A stretch of DNA of 64,000 bases, taken from NCBI GenBank assembly GCA_907163375.1, contig CAJQUW010007491.1:82257-146256 (forward strand), written 5' to 3'. Positions within the stretch are counted from its first letter, which is position 1. Each line of letters starts with the position of its first letter. Shown here in pieces: positions 22,945-35,799 of the stretch. Origin of the DNA: Prostheceraeus crozeri. Lineage: Eukaryota; Platyhelminthes; Polycladida; Euryleptidae. Under the pieces are notes generated by a model. That model was not told the DNA's origin, did not search any database, and saw only the letters and a list, made by a program, of their open reading frames with translations. The position numbers and the translations under genes were made by a program.

Positions 22945-23487
22945 TTAAAGAAATATTATTAGTCACATGATATATTTTAAAAACCTGAAAGATGGATAAA
23001 ATTCATGAATTTGAAATTCTCAACTTTTATGATTTTTGGTGTCCTTGAACGGTCATGATTTAAGCAATGAAAATTGTAATTCTCAAATTTTGAGATTCTT
23101 AACTTTTATGATTTTTTCGGTGTCCTTGAACGGTCATGATTTTCAAAGTAAAAAAATGATCTTAATCTCAAATTTGAGATTCTTAACTTTTATGATTTTC
23201 GGTGTCCTGGAACGGTCATGATTTTGGGGGTGAAAATTGTAATTCTCAAATTTGAGATTTTGAAAAATTTGAAAATTGGGTATTTTAAAAAACGCCCAAA
23301 TTCATGAATTTATGTCGTTTTTAAAAATGTCATTTTTTGAAAAAATGGTACTTTTTGAATGGACTAAATTCATGTATTTAGGTCTTAAAAACCTGAAAAA
23401 AGGACTAAATTCATGAATTTATGTCGTTTTTAAAGATACTATTTTTTTGAATTTTATGGTGTCCTGGAACGGTCTTTTGCCCATTAC
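22945..23487. repeat. Right terminal inverted repeat, copy 1
   Basis: Complement of the left inverted repeat and essentially the same as 41645-42187. Just inside it (about 22865-22944) is an inverted copy of the start of the membrane protein gene. The tip reads GGTCTTTTGCCCATTAC, followed by older-PolB flank. Confidence 0.9.
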
Positions 23488-23527
23488 CTTCATTCCTTCT
23501 GATTTTTGTAAAAGTAAAGGATGAACT
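23488..23527. other. Scrap of right flank before the gap
   Basis: About 40 bases matching, with small differences, the older-PolB flank that follows the real right end at 42188. Its presence between the two copies is the main sign of an assembly duplication. Confidence 0.85.
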
Positions 23528-23627
23528 NNNNNNNNNNNNNNNNNNNNNNNNNNNNNNNNNNNNNNNNNNNNNNNNNNNNNNNNNNNNNNNNNNNNNNNNN
23601 NNNNNNNNNNNNNNNNNNNNNNNNNNN
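23528..23627. other. Assembly gap of exactly 100 N
   Basis: A run of 100 N, the conventional placeholder for a scaffold gap of unknown length. It joins a contig ending in the right flank to one starting at the left tip of the same element. Confidence 0.99.
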
Positions 23628-23628
23628 C

Positions 23629-24220
23629 AGTAATGGGAATAAGACGTTCCAGGACACCATAAAATTCAAAAAAAAGTATCTTAAAAACGACATAAATTCA
23701 TGAATTTTAGTCCTTTTTTTTTCAGGTTTTTAAGACCCTAAATACATGAATTTAGTCCATTCAAAAGAACCATTTTTACAAAAAATGACATTTTTTTTTT
23801 TTTTTTTAAAAACGACATAAATCATGAATTTGGGCCGATTTTTTAAAAATACCACAATTTTTCAAATTTTTCACAAAATCTTCAAATTTGAGTTTTTAAA
23901 TTTTCGGGCGAAGCCCATAAATCCATGACCGTTCCAGGACACCGAAAATCTTAAAAGATTAAGAATCTCCTATTTTGAGGATTAAGATCATTTTTTTACT
24001 TTGAAATTCATGAAAGTTTCAAGGGTCAACCGTAAACAATCATAAAAGTTTAGAATCTCAAATTTTTGAGAATTAAATTTTATTTTGCTTAAATCATGGA
24101 CCGTTCAAGGTACACTCAAGAATCCATGAAAATGTTGAGGAATTTCAAATTCATAATTTTATATCCATCTTTTCAGGTTTTTAAAAATATATCATGTGTC
24201 TAATTATATTTCTTTAAGAT
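23629..24220. repeat. Left terminal inverted repeat, noisy copy 2
   Basis: Counterpart of 3869-4412 with many small length differences. The GACCGTTCCAGGACACC boxes remain recognisable. Confidence 0.8.
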
Positions 24221-26140
24221 TGTAACACAATCTCTCACATCATATGCAATGTTATTGTTAACTGCTTTGCTAACTCAGATTTCACAATCAATCTGTAGAG
24301 AACATCTGCTTCTCGCATTTTATGAATAAAAGGGCACTTTTCAAGTGTAAAGAGCTGTGGAACCTCCAACTCAATTCATTTGAAAGGAAACAATGTATGT
24401 AAGAACAATACAGCTGCTTATACCCCACTTATTGGTATTTGTAAAGACGTGGACATATAATTGCAGCATGGGTAGGAATAGGGTAAGACTTCATTGTACA
24501 ATTCCATTAATCTGATAACCTAGTGACTGTCTTTTCTTTCCTTATTGCAAAATGCCTAAATTCGTACTCGCCGCAGAAGCATTTTTTTTTTCGTTTTTAC
24601 AATGCCGATTTTACTAAACTTATATTAAAGAAGAGCACAAGGATAACTGCGAATAAATACTTTGAAGAGTGGAAGTTAGTAAATTTCAATCGAGGAAAGA
24701 AAGAACAAATTGGATCTCTCAAAAACAAGTGGAGGATATTACTCGTAAAAATAGTAACAGTATCTTAACATCTACTACAATTCCGCAGTTCAATGTTACA
24801 AAAGAACATTTCAGTACCATCGAAAGATAGTGCTTCTATGATTTCAACAACTGATTGCAAGTGATAAAGTGCACCATCGGAGTCGTTGCTGAGTAAGTTG
24901 CAGCTTATCAAGGTATATGGAGTTGTAAAATGAATTCTGGAATTGAGTGACAATAAAAAAAAAACAGATTTGTGGGTAAACTTGGAACTATTTAGATTTT
25001 CCTTATAAACGTAAGTTATTGTTATTTCTTGATGAAACTTATCTAGATCTACATTTCTAACCACACGTATTAATTTTTAAATTCATCTCAAATGCCCATA
25101 TAGTTTTGTTAGGAAAAACAATTTTAAAGAAATCAAAATTTATATAGAAAAATTGAATCAACCGACAACTATAGAATAAATGAGGTTTGGTTCCCAAGAT
25201 GAAATGAACATTAACTGTGTTGTTTCACTTTTTAAGATATGTGCAATGTACATGCATATTTGATGTATACATATTTATGAAAGACTTATTTATAAGTAGT
25301 TAAACACATTCTTGGATTATTTTGAAATGTAATTAAATTTCCTTTTGTTCTTCAGTCTGACTACCTATGAGACTGGCTATTGTATAGATCTATATTTCAG
25401 TATGTAACATAATCTTTGATATTTAAGAATGATTCATGGAAACTTAGTAGTATTGCATTTTGGATTATTTGAAATGTAATTAAATTTCCTTTTTTTTGTT
25501 CTCCAGTCTACTACCATGAGACTGCTATTGTACAGATCTATATTTCAGTATGTAACATAATCTTTGATATTTAAGAATGATTCATGGAACTTAGTAGTAT
25601 TGCATTTTGGATTATTTTGAAATGTAATTGAAATTTTCTTTTGTTCTCCAGTCTCATGGTAGTAGACTGCTATTGTATAGATCTATATTTCAGTGCATAT
25701 GTAACATAATGTTTGGTATTTAAGAATGATTCATGGAACTTAAAAGTAATTGCATGTTTGGATTTATTTTGAAATGTAATTAAAAATTTCCTTTTGTGTT
25801 CTCCTGTCTACTGAAAGTAGACTGACATTGTACAATTGTGTGTGATAAGATTAATTGTTGTATTATTATATTTGATGCAAAATACACTGCCGTTGTTTTC
25901 ATTTTCCTGTACAAGAAGTAGACAATTATTACAGTTATTGGAAATTTATTTCATTTAAAATGAATGATGAAAATCCGACAGTTATACTGAGTAATATAGG
26001 TGATATATTACCTCAGGTTAATAACATGACTGAGTTCTTAGAAATATACGACAAACAATAACAACTAGTATTTCGATTTAAATAGCAATTTCAGGAAGAT
26101 TGTTTTTCAAAATATTTATTTCAAAATATTTCTTTAAAAA
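24221..26140. other. Extra left-arm segment, noisy copy 2
   Basis: Counterpart of 4413-6215. It includes the disturbed 136-residue ORF region (about 24551-24995), the 144-bp tandem repeat (about 25310-25835, including the same inverted 21-base segment) and the protease-like start (about 25960-26110). Confidence 0.75.
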
Positions 26141-26800
26141 ATGGAAGAAACAAAAGTGGATGAAACAAAAGTGGAAGAAACCGCAAGAATATATCCTTCG
26201 TTATCATATGAACGTAGTTCTACTTTAATGGACATTGAAAAGATTAACATTGAAAAAAATTGAACATTGAAAACACAAAGATAGAGTACGCTATATGAAA
26301 GATAAGGAATCTCAATTATTATTAAGATTAGAGCATTATAAAAAATTAAGAAAGAGATGGACTAAAGTTAAGAATGTAACACAAGGAATTGGCATATTCT
26401 TAACAATAAGTTTAGGTGCTTTAACAATTGTTATATCTTCTGGTGTTTTAGTAATTCCAGTAGTTGCTACAGCTTTAACAGGTACGGGCGTTTTTGCAAC
26501 TTCACTTGTTACAATGTTAGATAAATCTTTAATAACTAAGAAACGAAAATCATTAAAAACTAAGCATTTACATATTAAATAAGTCTATGATAAACTACAT
26601 TACTACTTTCAAAGAGTATGTGATGATAATGTTATTACGTTATATTAGATTAAAATATTTGATCAAATAGCTAATAAAGCTAATAAAACGCCATTTCATT
26701 TAAAGTCCGAAAAAGTTGATGATAAGAATAAACAGGATGGCAAAATTTCTAGTGATGGCAAAATTTCTAATGAAGAAAATGACAAAATTTTTTTAGAAGA
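26140..26800 (+). pseudogene. Membrane protein, copy 2
   Basis: Counterpart of 6219-6857. The hydrophobic hairpin region is identical (ISLGALTIVISSG). It has a few interruptions, and near the N-terminus the EETKVDETKVEE repeat carries an extra unit relative to copy 1. Confidence 0.6.
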
Positions 26801-26973
26801 GCTAAAAACTTTAAGCGAAAATTTAAGCAAAACTTTATTAAACAAAACTTAAAACGAGAAAACTTAAAGCGAAAAGATGTCAAACAACAAAGCAATAAAA
26901 AAATAATTTGTTCAGTAAAATGTTTTTGCTGTATTCCAATGTTACCACAAAATTCAAATATTATATTTTAAAA

Positions 26974-27792
26974 ATGGATAAAATTAAAGCTGATAATTTT
27001 AAAAGAATAAAACAATTAGAAGAGTTAATAAAACAAAGAAATATTATGAAAGAAAATCATCTTCAACATAGAATGATAAAAGCTGGTATTCAATCTGATA
27101 TGTTTGAACAAATGCAGCAAACCGAGCAATTAAAAACTGATTTTGAGAATACTATGAAACCATTTTTAACTCTTGAAAAAGAAAGTACAAATAATGATAA
27201 ACAAATTGATATAACAGATCCAGAGCACAAAACTATATTAGATGACTATGGATTACTAGAATCAAACATTAATAAGAAATTACCAAAATCTATGCAATTT
27301 GAACATTCTATTTCATTTATAGATGGAAAAACAATACCTAGATTTTATCTCGGACAAAAAGAAATATTTCCACAACCTTTTCGAGGTATAATTTTTTCAC
27401 CAGATAAATCTCCTTTTAATTTAGATAGAAATTTTGTTAATCTTTTAAGAGGAGCAGATTTAAATAATTATGCTGTAGAAGATCTCATAAAATATAAAGC
27501 TATGTTATACAGAGTTTTTGCAGTAAAATCTCTTAGACGTTATAAACAATTAGAAAATTTATTATCAACGGGAGTTAAAGTAGGGAAAGGTTTATCTGAA
27601 AAACAGAAAACTGAAACAACTGTATTTTTACCAGATGATCCACAAGAATTACTAAATAGATTAAATATTTTAATATCTGCAATAAAAGAAGGACATAATT
27701 CTAGTTTCAATGAAATTCATGCTATATGAAAAGACTGTTAGAAAAGAAGATTCTAAATGAAGAGGATTATAAAAGTATAACCGGACATCTCT
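26974..27792 (+). pseudogene. Middle-block protein, copy 2
   Basis: Counterpart of 7020-7842, with real-looking amino-acid differences (for example EQLKTDFENTMKPFLTLEK here against EQVKTDFEKTMKPFKTLEK). Such differences in clean sequence favour two alleles or two copies over pure read error. The gene ends in the double hairpin at 27783-27814. Confidence 0.5.
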
Positions 27793-27814
27793 GATGTCCT
27801 CCAGGGCTTCGCCC
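27783..27814. repeat. Double hairpin at the end of the middle-block gene, copy 2
   Basis: Stems GGACATC/GATGTCC (loop TCT) and GGGC/GCCC (loop TTC), with spacer TCCA. Both stems are perfect here. Confidence 0.85.
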
Positions 27815-27900
27815 GTAGCTGAAATATGTTGTTGTTTTTAATTTTTTATAAAAAAAAATATTTCATAAAAAAATATTTATTTAATTTTTTTAGTTTAAAA

Positions 27901-28690
27901 ATGTGTTCAGCAGATTTAGACAAAATTAATAATCATTTAGAAAATTTGACAGAGATTTTGGGTTCATCAAAATTTAGTACGACGTTAAAAATTATAACAA
28001 CTACTTCATCACACACTTGTAATTTAGAACCCATTCTACATTTGGAACAAAATAAAAATTATCAAATTGCATTGACTAGTTTCTCTACATTTAACACTAT
28101 TCAAAACGTTATCAAAGATGTGAATGATCAATTTAGATATTCTACTGATAAAGGCAAAACATGGAAAATACTAACTTTTCTTCCTGGTTCTTACGAAGTT
28201 GAAACAATATCAAATGAAATTAAGAGACATTTAGGTATATCATTTAAAGATAAGAAACAATTACATTTTGCAGTTGAACCGGCAGTTAATAAATTTTCTC
28301 TTACTTTAGACGAAAATCATCAAGTTGATTTTAATCATGATAGATCATTGTCAAAGCTATTAGGATTTAATAAACAAACCTATAGTCAAGGTTATCATTT
28401 AGGTGAGAAGATTCCAAAAATAACTGAAATAAATTCAATTGTTGTACATTGTGACATTATTGAAGGAGGATATATAAATGGTAAATTATCAAATTTAATA
28501 TTCAGTTTTCAGCTTTTACTGTACCCATTGGTTATAGATTAAATGTAATTCCACAAAAATTAATATATTTTCCTATTACAAGAAAAACTATTAACAACAT
28601 TGGCATTAGAATCACTGATGAAAAAGGACAAGAAATAAATTTTGGAGGTGAAGAGATTATGATAGATCTTTTGGTTCGGAGGTATAACCT
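27901..28690 (+). pseudogene. Penton-like minor capsid protein, copy 2
   Basis: Counterpart of 7948-8736. It is nearly identical, with the same start context and the same hairpin array at its end. It carries about one break. Confidence 0.8.
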
Positions 28691-28815
28691 CCCGTTCGGG
28701 AGGTATAAACTCCCGTTCGGGAGGTATAAACTCCCACGCGAAGCTAGAGAAGTTTAATTTTCTTCTTCTTCTTTAAAAACAAAAATAAAATAAAAATAAA
28801 TTTTTTTATTAAAAA

Positions 28816-29583
28816 ATGAGTGAACTACCTCCATTAAATAAAAAAAAACTTAAATTTAATCATCATCCAAATTTATCTAATAAAGTTTTGTCAGTTATTT
28901 GTGGAAGATCAGGTTGTGGAAAAACGTATCTATTGTTTAAAATTTTAACGACTCCAAATTTTTTGGATTATAACAATCTTATAATTTATACAACAACGGC
29001 AGAACAACCCGTCTATCAATTTTTAAAATATGGATTTGAAAATAATCTTAAAAAAACAGCAATTGCTTCATTATTCAAAGAATATGAAAAATCTGAAGAT
29101 GAAGAAGAAATAAGTTCGTGGTGTGAAGAAGCAGCAAAAAATAATCAGTTAGTAGAATCTAATAAAAATAACCATATAAAGATACAATTAATAGATGATA
29201 GTGGTAATATGCAAGATCCCTAGTAAACTAGATAAAACAATGAAACATTGTGTAATTTTTGATGATTGTGTTAATGATAGAAATCAGTCAGTTCAGAGAA
29301 ATTATTTCACAAGAGGTAGACATAATAACTGTAGGTATTTTATTTAACACAAAGTATGTATTCATTAGACGGAAGTGTTATTAGAAAGAATGCAAATATA
29401 TTTATACTATTTGAAATAAATGCAAGAAACTTAAGTGATTTGTTAAGAGATTTATGCGTAAGAAATAAAGATGAATTTAAACAATCGTGTAACAATGCTT
29501 GGTCAAAAGATTATGGCTTCATTACAATTAATATTGATAAAAAAATTCATGAAAGAGTTATCGAAAATATTTTCGCGGAGTGA
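28816..29583 (+). pseudogene. A32/FtsK-HerA type packaging ATPase, copy 2
   Basis: P-loop GRSGCGKT at about residues 29-36, Walker-B-like VIFDDC in the middle, and a TQSMYSLDG segment followed by NANIFILFEINARNL, typical of viral genome-packaging ATPases. About 255 residues is normal for Polintons. The start is in the TTATTAAAAAATG context. The gene has one or two breaks. It is convergent with PolB, with about 80 bases between stop codons. Confidence 0.88.
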
Positions 29584-29665
29584 TAAAAATATACAAATAT
29601 AGTGTTACAATATTTTTTTTTATTTTATATATATATCAAATTTGTCTATCTTAGAAATTAGAAAA

Positions 29666-32600
29666 TTAAGAAGGTTCAGTAGTTATTCCATCAGGTAAAA
29701 TTTTTCTTTTATCATCAAATGGATCTAATGCTAATTTATGTTCTTCTTTTAAATACATGTTATGTTTTTTTGAATTAAGTCTATAATTACATGCTGTTTT
29801 TATTTCATTATTAAATAATACATTTTTATAATCTTGAAATGTTATTTGATTAGCCACTGATGCCTTTGAAATTCCTTTTAATGTTTTATGTTTTTTAATA
29901 TTATTAGTTGTATCATAACAGTAACATTTAGATTTTAAAAATATAGCTTCTGTTATGAAATCTTCATTTCCTTCTAATTCATCTTTTACTTTACATAAAT
30001 CAGAAGGATGAATGATATCTTTTATTTTATCTATTTCTTCATCAAGTGTAGAATTATACGGTATTGTTAATTCTAAGAAAACAGAATCGGTATCTGTAAA
30101 GTGTAATTTATAGTTTTTGCCATAAGCAGGTGCTAAATAATCATATATAAATCTATACATAAATAGTTTAGCTAATTCTAATATAGTGAAACCAATAAAA
30201 TTAAACTTATCATGTTTTACGCTAATTCGACGTAAATGTACAGCACATAGTTCATCACTAAATCTAGTAGTTCTTTTATATGTAGGTTTCCTTGTTAAAT
30301 TTTTAAACCTATCTTTATCATAAATTATTTCAATATTTTGTCTATTACGCACATTTTCTAAAGTCTTACCATAAAATGCATTATTCATTAATTTGAAGAA
30401 CACGTTTCCAAAATCATCTTTATTTCTTTTAGCTATTTTACGTTTTTCAATATTGAACTCTATATAATTTTTTAACCACCTAGATTTTCTATACTCTAGT
30501 TTTCGATGTATTTTGGTGAGAATCATTCCATGATCTAAATACCAATCTAGCATTCTTCCTTCAACAACATACTTTCCTTTATTGCTTTGTGTTAACATAA
30601 GTTTTTTTGTTGGTCTATATTTCTTAGGAATTAAAGATTTTTGATAATCTGAAAAATCTTCTATATTAGGAATTTTGTTTTCGGGACAGAAAGGAAAATA
30701 TTTTGTTTTATCTTTTATATAATCAGGGTATACTAAATCAACTTCATATACATAACCAAAATTATTTTCACCATCATATGTTCTTTGATAATCTAGATTA
30801 TTACACCATGACATTTCACCTGTTGGTAATTCTTGTATCATGCAAGAAGAATATAAGCTATTAAAATCATAATATAACAAATAGTTTTCTCTCATGAATT
30901 CATCAATTGCTTTTTCACGTTCTACTCCTTCTCGTTTCGTTCGAAAAATTTCTAATATTTTTTCTTTTTCTTCTGGAGATAAAGGTTTCATTATTCCATA
31001 TTCTTGTGGATTTACTTTCTTATTATAACATTTAACATATCTATTACCTAAAACTGATGAAACTCCACCTCTATTCCAGATTCAAAAAATAATAATTTAT
31101 CATATGTATTTTCTTTATAATGTTTAAGTTTAACGGACTTTGTCCTAGAGCCATCGGCTTGAACACCAGTATGTTTTAATCCTGCTAGCCATGTTAAACC
31201 TGGTGTAGAATAACAATAACATGGATCTATTCCGTAATATTCTAAACACATATCACGAAAGTTTTCAAAAAGATCAGCTAGTATTAATACATCTATCTGT
31301 AGATATTTCATTGTATAATCATACATTGTTTTACAATTTAACTCTCTCCAATTTTTTTCAGCTTCTGCATAGTCTTCGTCAGATAATTTTGATTGTTTTA
31401 ATGTTGATTTAAATTTATTTATTGGTAGAAGTTGTTCTTCTTCCATAATTTTATTCACAGAATTAAAATCAGTCTTCGACTGTGAACCACAGGTTTTATC
31501 TCCAGTTATATACTCATACGGAAATATTCCTTTTAAAGGTTTTAAATTATATTTATTTAATATTTTACATTGTTCAGATTTCAAAGTTTTTCCCATAACA
31601 TCTAATGAATAAGGAGTAAAAAATCTAAATGCATCTAAAATTCTAATGCAACCTAATTGCATTGAAAAATATTCTTCTTCTGTTTTACATAGTACATTTA
31701 TTTGTTGTTGTTGTAATTTTTCAGATGAAAATAAATCTTTCATTACTAGATGGAAATCATATTTAGAACCATTGTAGAAATATAGAGGAACAAAGTTATA
31801 TTTAAATTTATTAGCATTAAGATTACAAGAATTATGTGCTGCACCTCTATATAATCCATTTAGATGATCATGATCTTTTACCTTGACGGCAGAGCCGTCG
31901 CTTCGCTTGTCAAGATATCTACCTTTGCCATTTTTATAATTTTTTGTAAATTCTCTTCCACAGTAATAACATTTTGTTTCATTAATAAAATTTAATTTTT
32001 CTTTTTCTGTTAATGGCATCATTGGAATATTTGTTTCAAGCAATTGTGAAAAACGTCCTTGTAATTCTTCTACTTTCTTTGTAAACATTTCTGAACTATC
32101 TCACCATAGTATTTTAAATATTCTGATTTAAATAATTCAGGATAATTTGAATGAATGTACATTCCCCAACATAATGGTTTTTGTTCAAATAAATATTTTT
32201 CTTTACTTTGTTCAGCTGAACTTTTTCCAGGTGCACTTTTTTTCAGAATTATAATTTTCAGAATCGGGTGAAGCCCTGGAACTTTCCGTTCGATTTTGTG
32301 TCATATTAACATTATATGCTTCAAAATCACAATAAATAGTAAAGGGTACTTTATTTTTAAAATACCATTTATTATATTCTAAATAATCATCTTTAGGAAA
32401 AGTATTTTGAACTGCTTCATTTTGTTGGCAATTCTCCAAATGTCTATTCATTTCTTCTAAAGTTCTAAAACTTGTCATACATTGAAGACAAGGAAAATTT
32501 TTATTATCTGAAGTTTTTGTAAATATAGAAACATCTTTACACAATATAAAATGTCCCTGATAATATAATATATTCGCTTGTGCTGGTTGTTTTGACTGTT

Positions 32601-34245
32601 CTAGTTTTTCAAATTTATCTTGATATATTTCATGTGTTTCATTAATTTCTTTTGTAATATTAAATGTATTTTGATGATAATTTTGATTTAATATTTGTAG
32701 CTGATAAATATATTCTTTATCATATTGTTCTTTATATTGTTCTGGAAATTTTTTTAAACATTCATTTAATCGGAGCGAAGCTCCTCTGGCTTTAGCGATT
32801 CTTTATTTTCTTCATTATTTAATTCTTTATTATTTTCTTCATTTAATTTTTGAATTGTTTCTATCTCATTTTGATATTTATGGTGATATTCTTGTAGCAA
32901 CATTTTTATTTGTTGTTGATAATCTATTTTACATTTTTGTAAACTTTTATTTAAATTTTCTAATTTTTGTTGATATTCTGAAGATAAAGATGAATATTTG
33001 TAATTATAATCATCAGTACGTCCTTTATAATTATTATGATTAATCATTATTGGTGATAGTGTTTTAACAAGTTCAAATTTTTCAGTACATATTATATTTC
33101 CTTGGTAAAAAATATTATGATGCATGTAATTTCCTCTATCATTATATACTATTTCTGATTGACATAAATTTTTATTATTCAAATAAAATTTTTTTGAATC
33201 TGAGTAAAGTGGAATAATTTTACCAATAGAAACATAATTCACATTTAATTCAAAAACATTTACTTCAATTAAATTTTTATTCTTTTTATGAAACTTTATT
33301 AATCTATTATAATCATATGGAAATTCATCTAAGCCATCAGAAAGATCAAATTCATTTATGTATTCTTCTTTATTATAATGACTTAGTCTTTCTTTATGAT
33401 ATTCTGCAGGATGTAAATGTGCTATAATACTCCACAGAAAACAATAATCATCTTCATTTTTTATGTTGATTATTTGTGGTGAACTGAAAGGTAAGAAACA
33501 TAACTACCACCAGTATTATTTTTATATTTATCAATTACTATTTTCTTAGATAGTATTTTAACAAATCTCCAACCAGATTCATGTAACTGGGCTTCAATTA
33601 TACAATTTTCTAATTTAAGTATCATCGATTCAAATATGGGTTGTATATCATTTACATTATGAATTTCTTGTGAATTTGTAAAATGTCCTTGTATTATTTC
33701 TTCAGGAATTCCATCAGGTCCATTTTTTGTATAAAGTACTTCTACATTCATATAACATTTGAAAGATTTCTTAAATATATTATAAAAGTTGGTTAGAATA
33801 TCAGAAAAAGTTTTATCGGTTTCATTATATTCAACGGGCGAAGCCCTGGAACCTTCGGTTCGAACCGATTCATTAAATAAATATTTTATATCTGTTACGG
33901 CTTCATCAAATTCATCTATTTCGTTAAATTCATCAGTATCGCTAAATAAATATCTTCCATCTGGTACGGACGAAGCCCTAGAACCTTCGGTTTGTATGGT
34001 CTCATCTTCACTAATAAAAACTTTTTTATATTCCGAATGTGAATAATCATCAAACATTTTTTTAACTTTTATATCAGTAGGCAAATTTTCTAGATAGTTT
34101 TTATAACTATTTAATTTTAATATATTTCCTTCATCAACTCGTTCTACATTTTGTAAATGCAATTTACTATTTAAATGAGATTGATAACTTCTTTTTGTTT
34201 GCAACTTTTTTTACATAAGACACAATAAAACTTGGTATTTTCCAT
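29666..34245 (-). pseudogene. Protein-primed family B DNA polymerase, copy 2
   Basis: Replicative polymerase of about 1,500 codons. From the N-terminus: a Cys2-His2 finger (YCVLCKKK, about 34160-34245), the conserved N-terminal block INIKNEDDYCFLWS (about 33450), a second finger (CLQCMTSF...HLENC, about 32450), exonuclease I YCDFEAY (about 32330), the CYYCG...DHDHLNGLYRGAAH block (31820-31980), exonuclease II YNGSKYDFH (about 31770), exonuclease III YLQIDVLILADLF (about 31290), palm motif DFNSLYSS (about 30860), LMNNAFYGKT (about 30385) and motif C DTDSVFL (about 30095). Residue changes at the metal sites are not evident. Several breaks are present. In-frame double hairpins enlarge the gene relative to the older copy. 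Confidence 0.92.
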
Positions 34246-34416
34246 TTTTTTTATTTTTTTAGAGAAAATTTAAGAAAAAAATTTGTGTTTTAATTTTAGA
34301 TATAAACATTCTAATATCAAGGACTTGAGTGTTATTTTATATTATTATATATTTCACGTTCTTTAGTTATTTTTTTCTTTATCACATTAAGTTTTATCAT
34401 ATTAAGTTTTATCATA

Positions 34417-35692
34417 TTAAGTTTCATCATATAATGTTTTATCAAAAGATAATTTAAATTTTTTTTCACTAACTATTGATTCTTCATCATCATCATCAAT
34501 TGATTCTTCATCATCATCATAAATTACACTTTTTGGGATAGGATGCCCTTCCATGATAGGATACCATTCTCTTATTGGAATATCTAATTCTAAATTACAT
34601 CTTTTATCTGATAATAATATAATAGAGAAAAATATTGGTCTTTGATCTCTTTTGGAAAATTTAATAACACCACCATAATTTGAATCACTTTTAGTTTTTG
34701 TTAAAGATGATAAAATTTTAAATTGCTTAGATGTAAATCCTAATTTAAATTTTGTAGACCCCACACATAGTTGTCTAACAGTATCTTCAACTATGCCATC
34801 ATTATTATTTTCAATTGTAAGAAAATGAAATTTAGATAAATTTTTATAATTACTAATATTTTTATAATCTTTTTTACCATTTACACCATTTTCAGATGTT
34901 TCTGAATCATCATCTATATTATCATAAGATTCTTTAAGATCGGGCAAAGCCCTAGAACCTTCGGTTCGTTTATTATGATTATGGTTATTGTTAATAGTAT
35001 AAGGTGTAGTCCACATATAAATTTTCTCTTCTTGAGCTAAACCATTTATATAAGATTTTAATAAATTAATATTTAAGTTGGAATATAATCCTATATACGT
35101 ATCATCATCATATCTTTGGGGCATTTCTAATGTTTTTTGTTTATAAATTGTGTCTCTATAATAAACTTGACATAATAATTCTTCATTATGTTTTTTACTC
35201 TCTATGTGAATGTTATATTGATTTTGTTCATCAACAAATAATCTTATTTTTTCTTTGGAAAAAGATTTTAATTTTTTAACTAATTCTTTAATATTGATAT
35301 AATTAATAATTTTAGTTTCTATCCAATCAGTATTACTAATTGGTAACACTGCTCTAATAATCCATAAACATTATTATGACCTATTATAACCATATTTTCT
35401 TTATTTAATTCAACATAAGCTACATCATTATATTTACTTACAATCTCCATAAATTTAATAAATGGATCCCCGGAAATAAACAATAATTAGTTTCTATAGA
35501 AGGTAAACCTTTAGTCTGTTCTCTAAATATTTCGGCTTGTAATTGAAATAAAATATTAACATCTATACATGGATTATTATTATTATTATTATTATTATCA
35601 AAACATTTATTTTCAAATCCCGTTGATCTCGTCGAATAAGAAGAACAGGATGATGCGGGCGAATATAATTTTTTTAAATTTGGATTTTCCAT
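34417..35692 (-). pseudogene. Replication-side protein, possibly sliding-clamp-like, copy 2
   Basis: Sits directly upstream of PolB on the same strand. The N-terminus is low-complexity with an asparagine run. A mixed alpha/beta core follows (VIIGHNNVYGFIRAVLP, LFVDEQNQYNIHI), then an insert with the TEGSRALP hairpin peptide, then FKLGFTSKQFKILSSL and IKFSKRDQRPIFFSI, and an Asp/Glu-rich tail. The last two blocks look faintly like the C-terminal half of a PCNA-type clamp, but I cannot establish homology. Position beside PolB makes a replication role reasonable. It carries about two breaks. Confidence 0.4.
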
Positions 35693-35799
35693 TTTTTTTA
35701 TTTTTATTAAAAAAAATTTTATTTTTTTATTTTTATTAGAAAAAATTTTATTTTTTTTATTTTTATTAGAAAAAGTTTTACTTTTTTATTGTTTTAAAA

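Larger units (their letters stand above)
3869..23487. mobile_element. Family A Polinton, assembled copy 1
   Basis: Complete layout from left to right inverted repeat. The left part (3869-15850) reads cleanly with only about ten apparent breaks, whereas 15850-22300 carries very many small interruptions plus a GT-rich foreign-looking block. The inverted repeat and protease at the far right are clean again. That pattern fits an unpolished contig end. About 40 bases of older-PolB flank follow before the N gap. Confidence 0.85.

Noticed and set aside
23490-23703. Open frames running across the N gap
   Set aside because: Products of unknown bases; no coding content.
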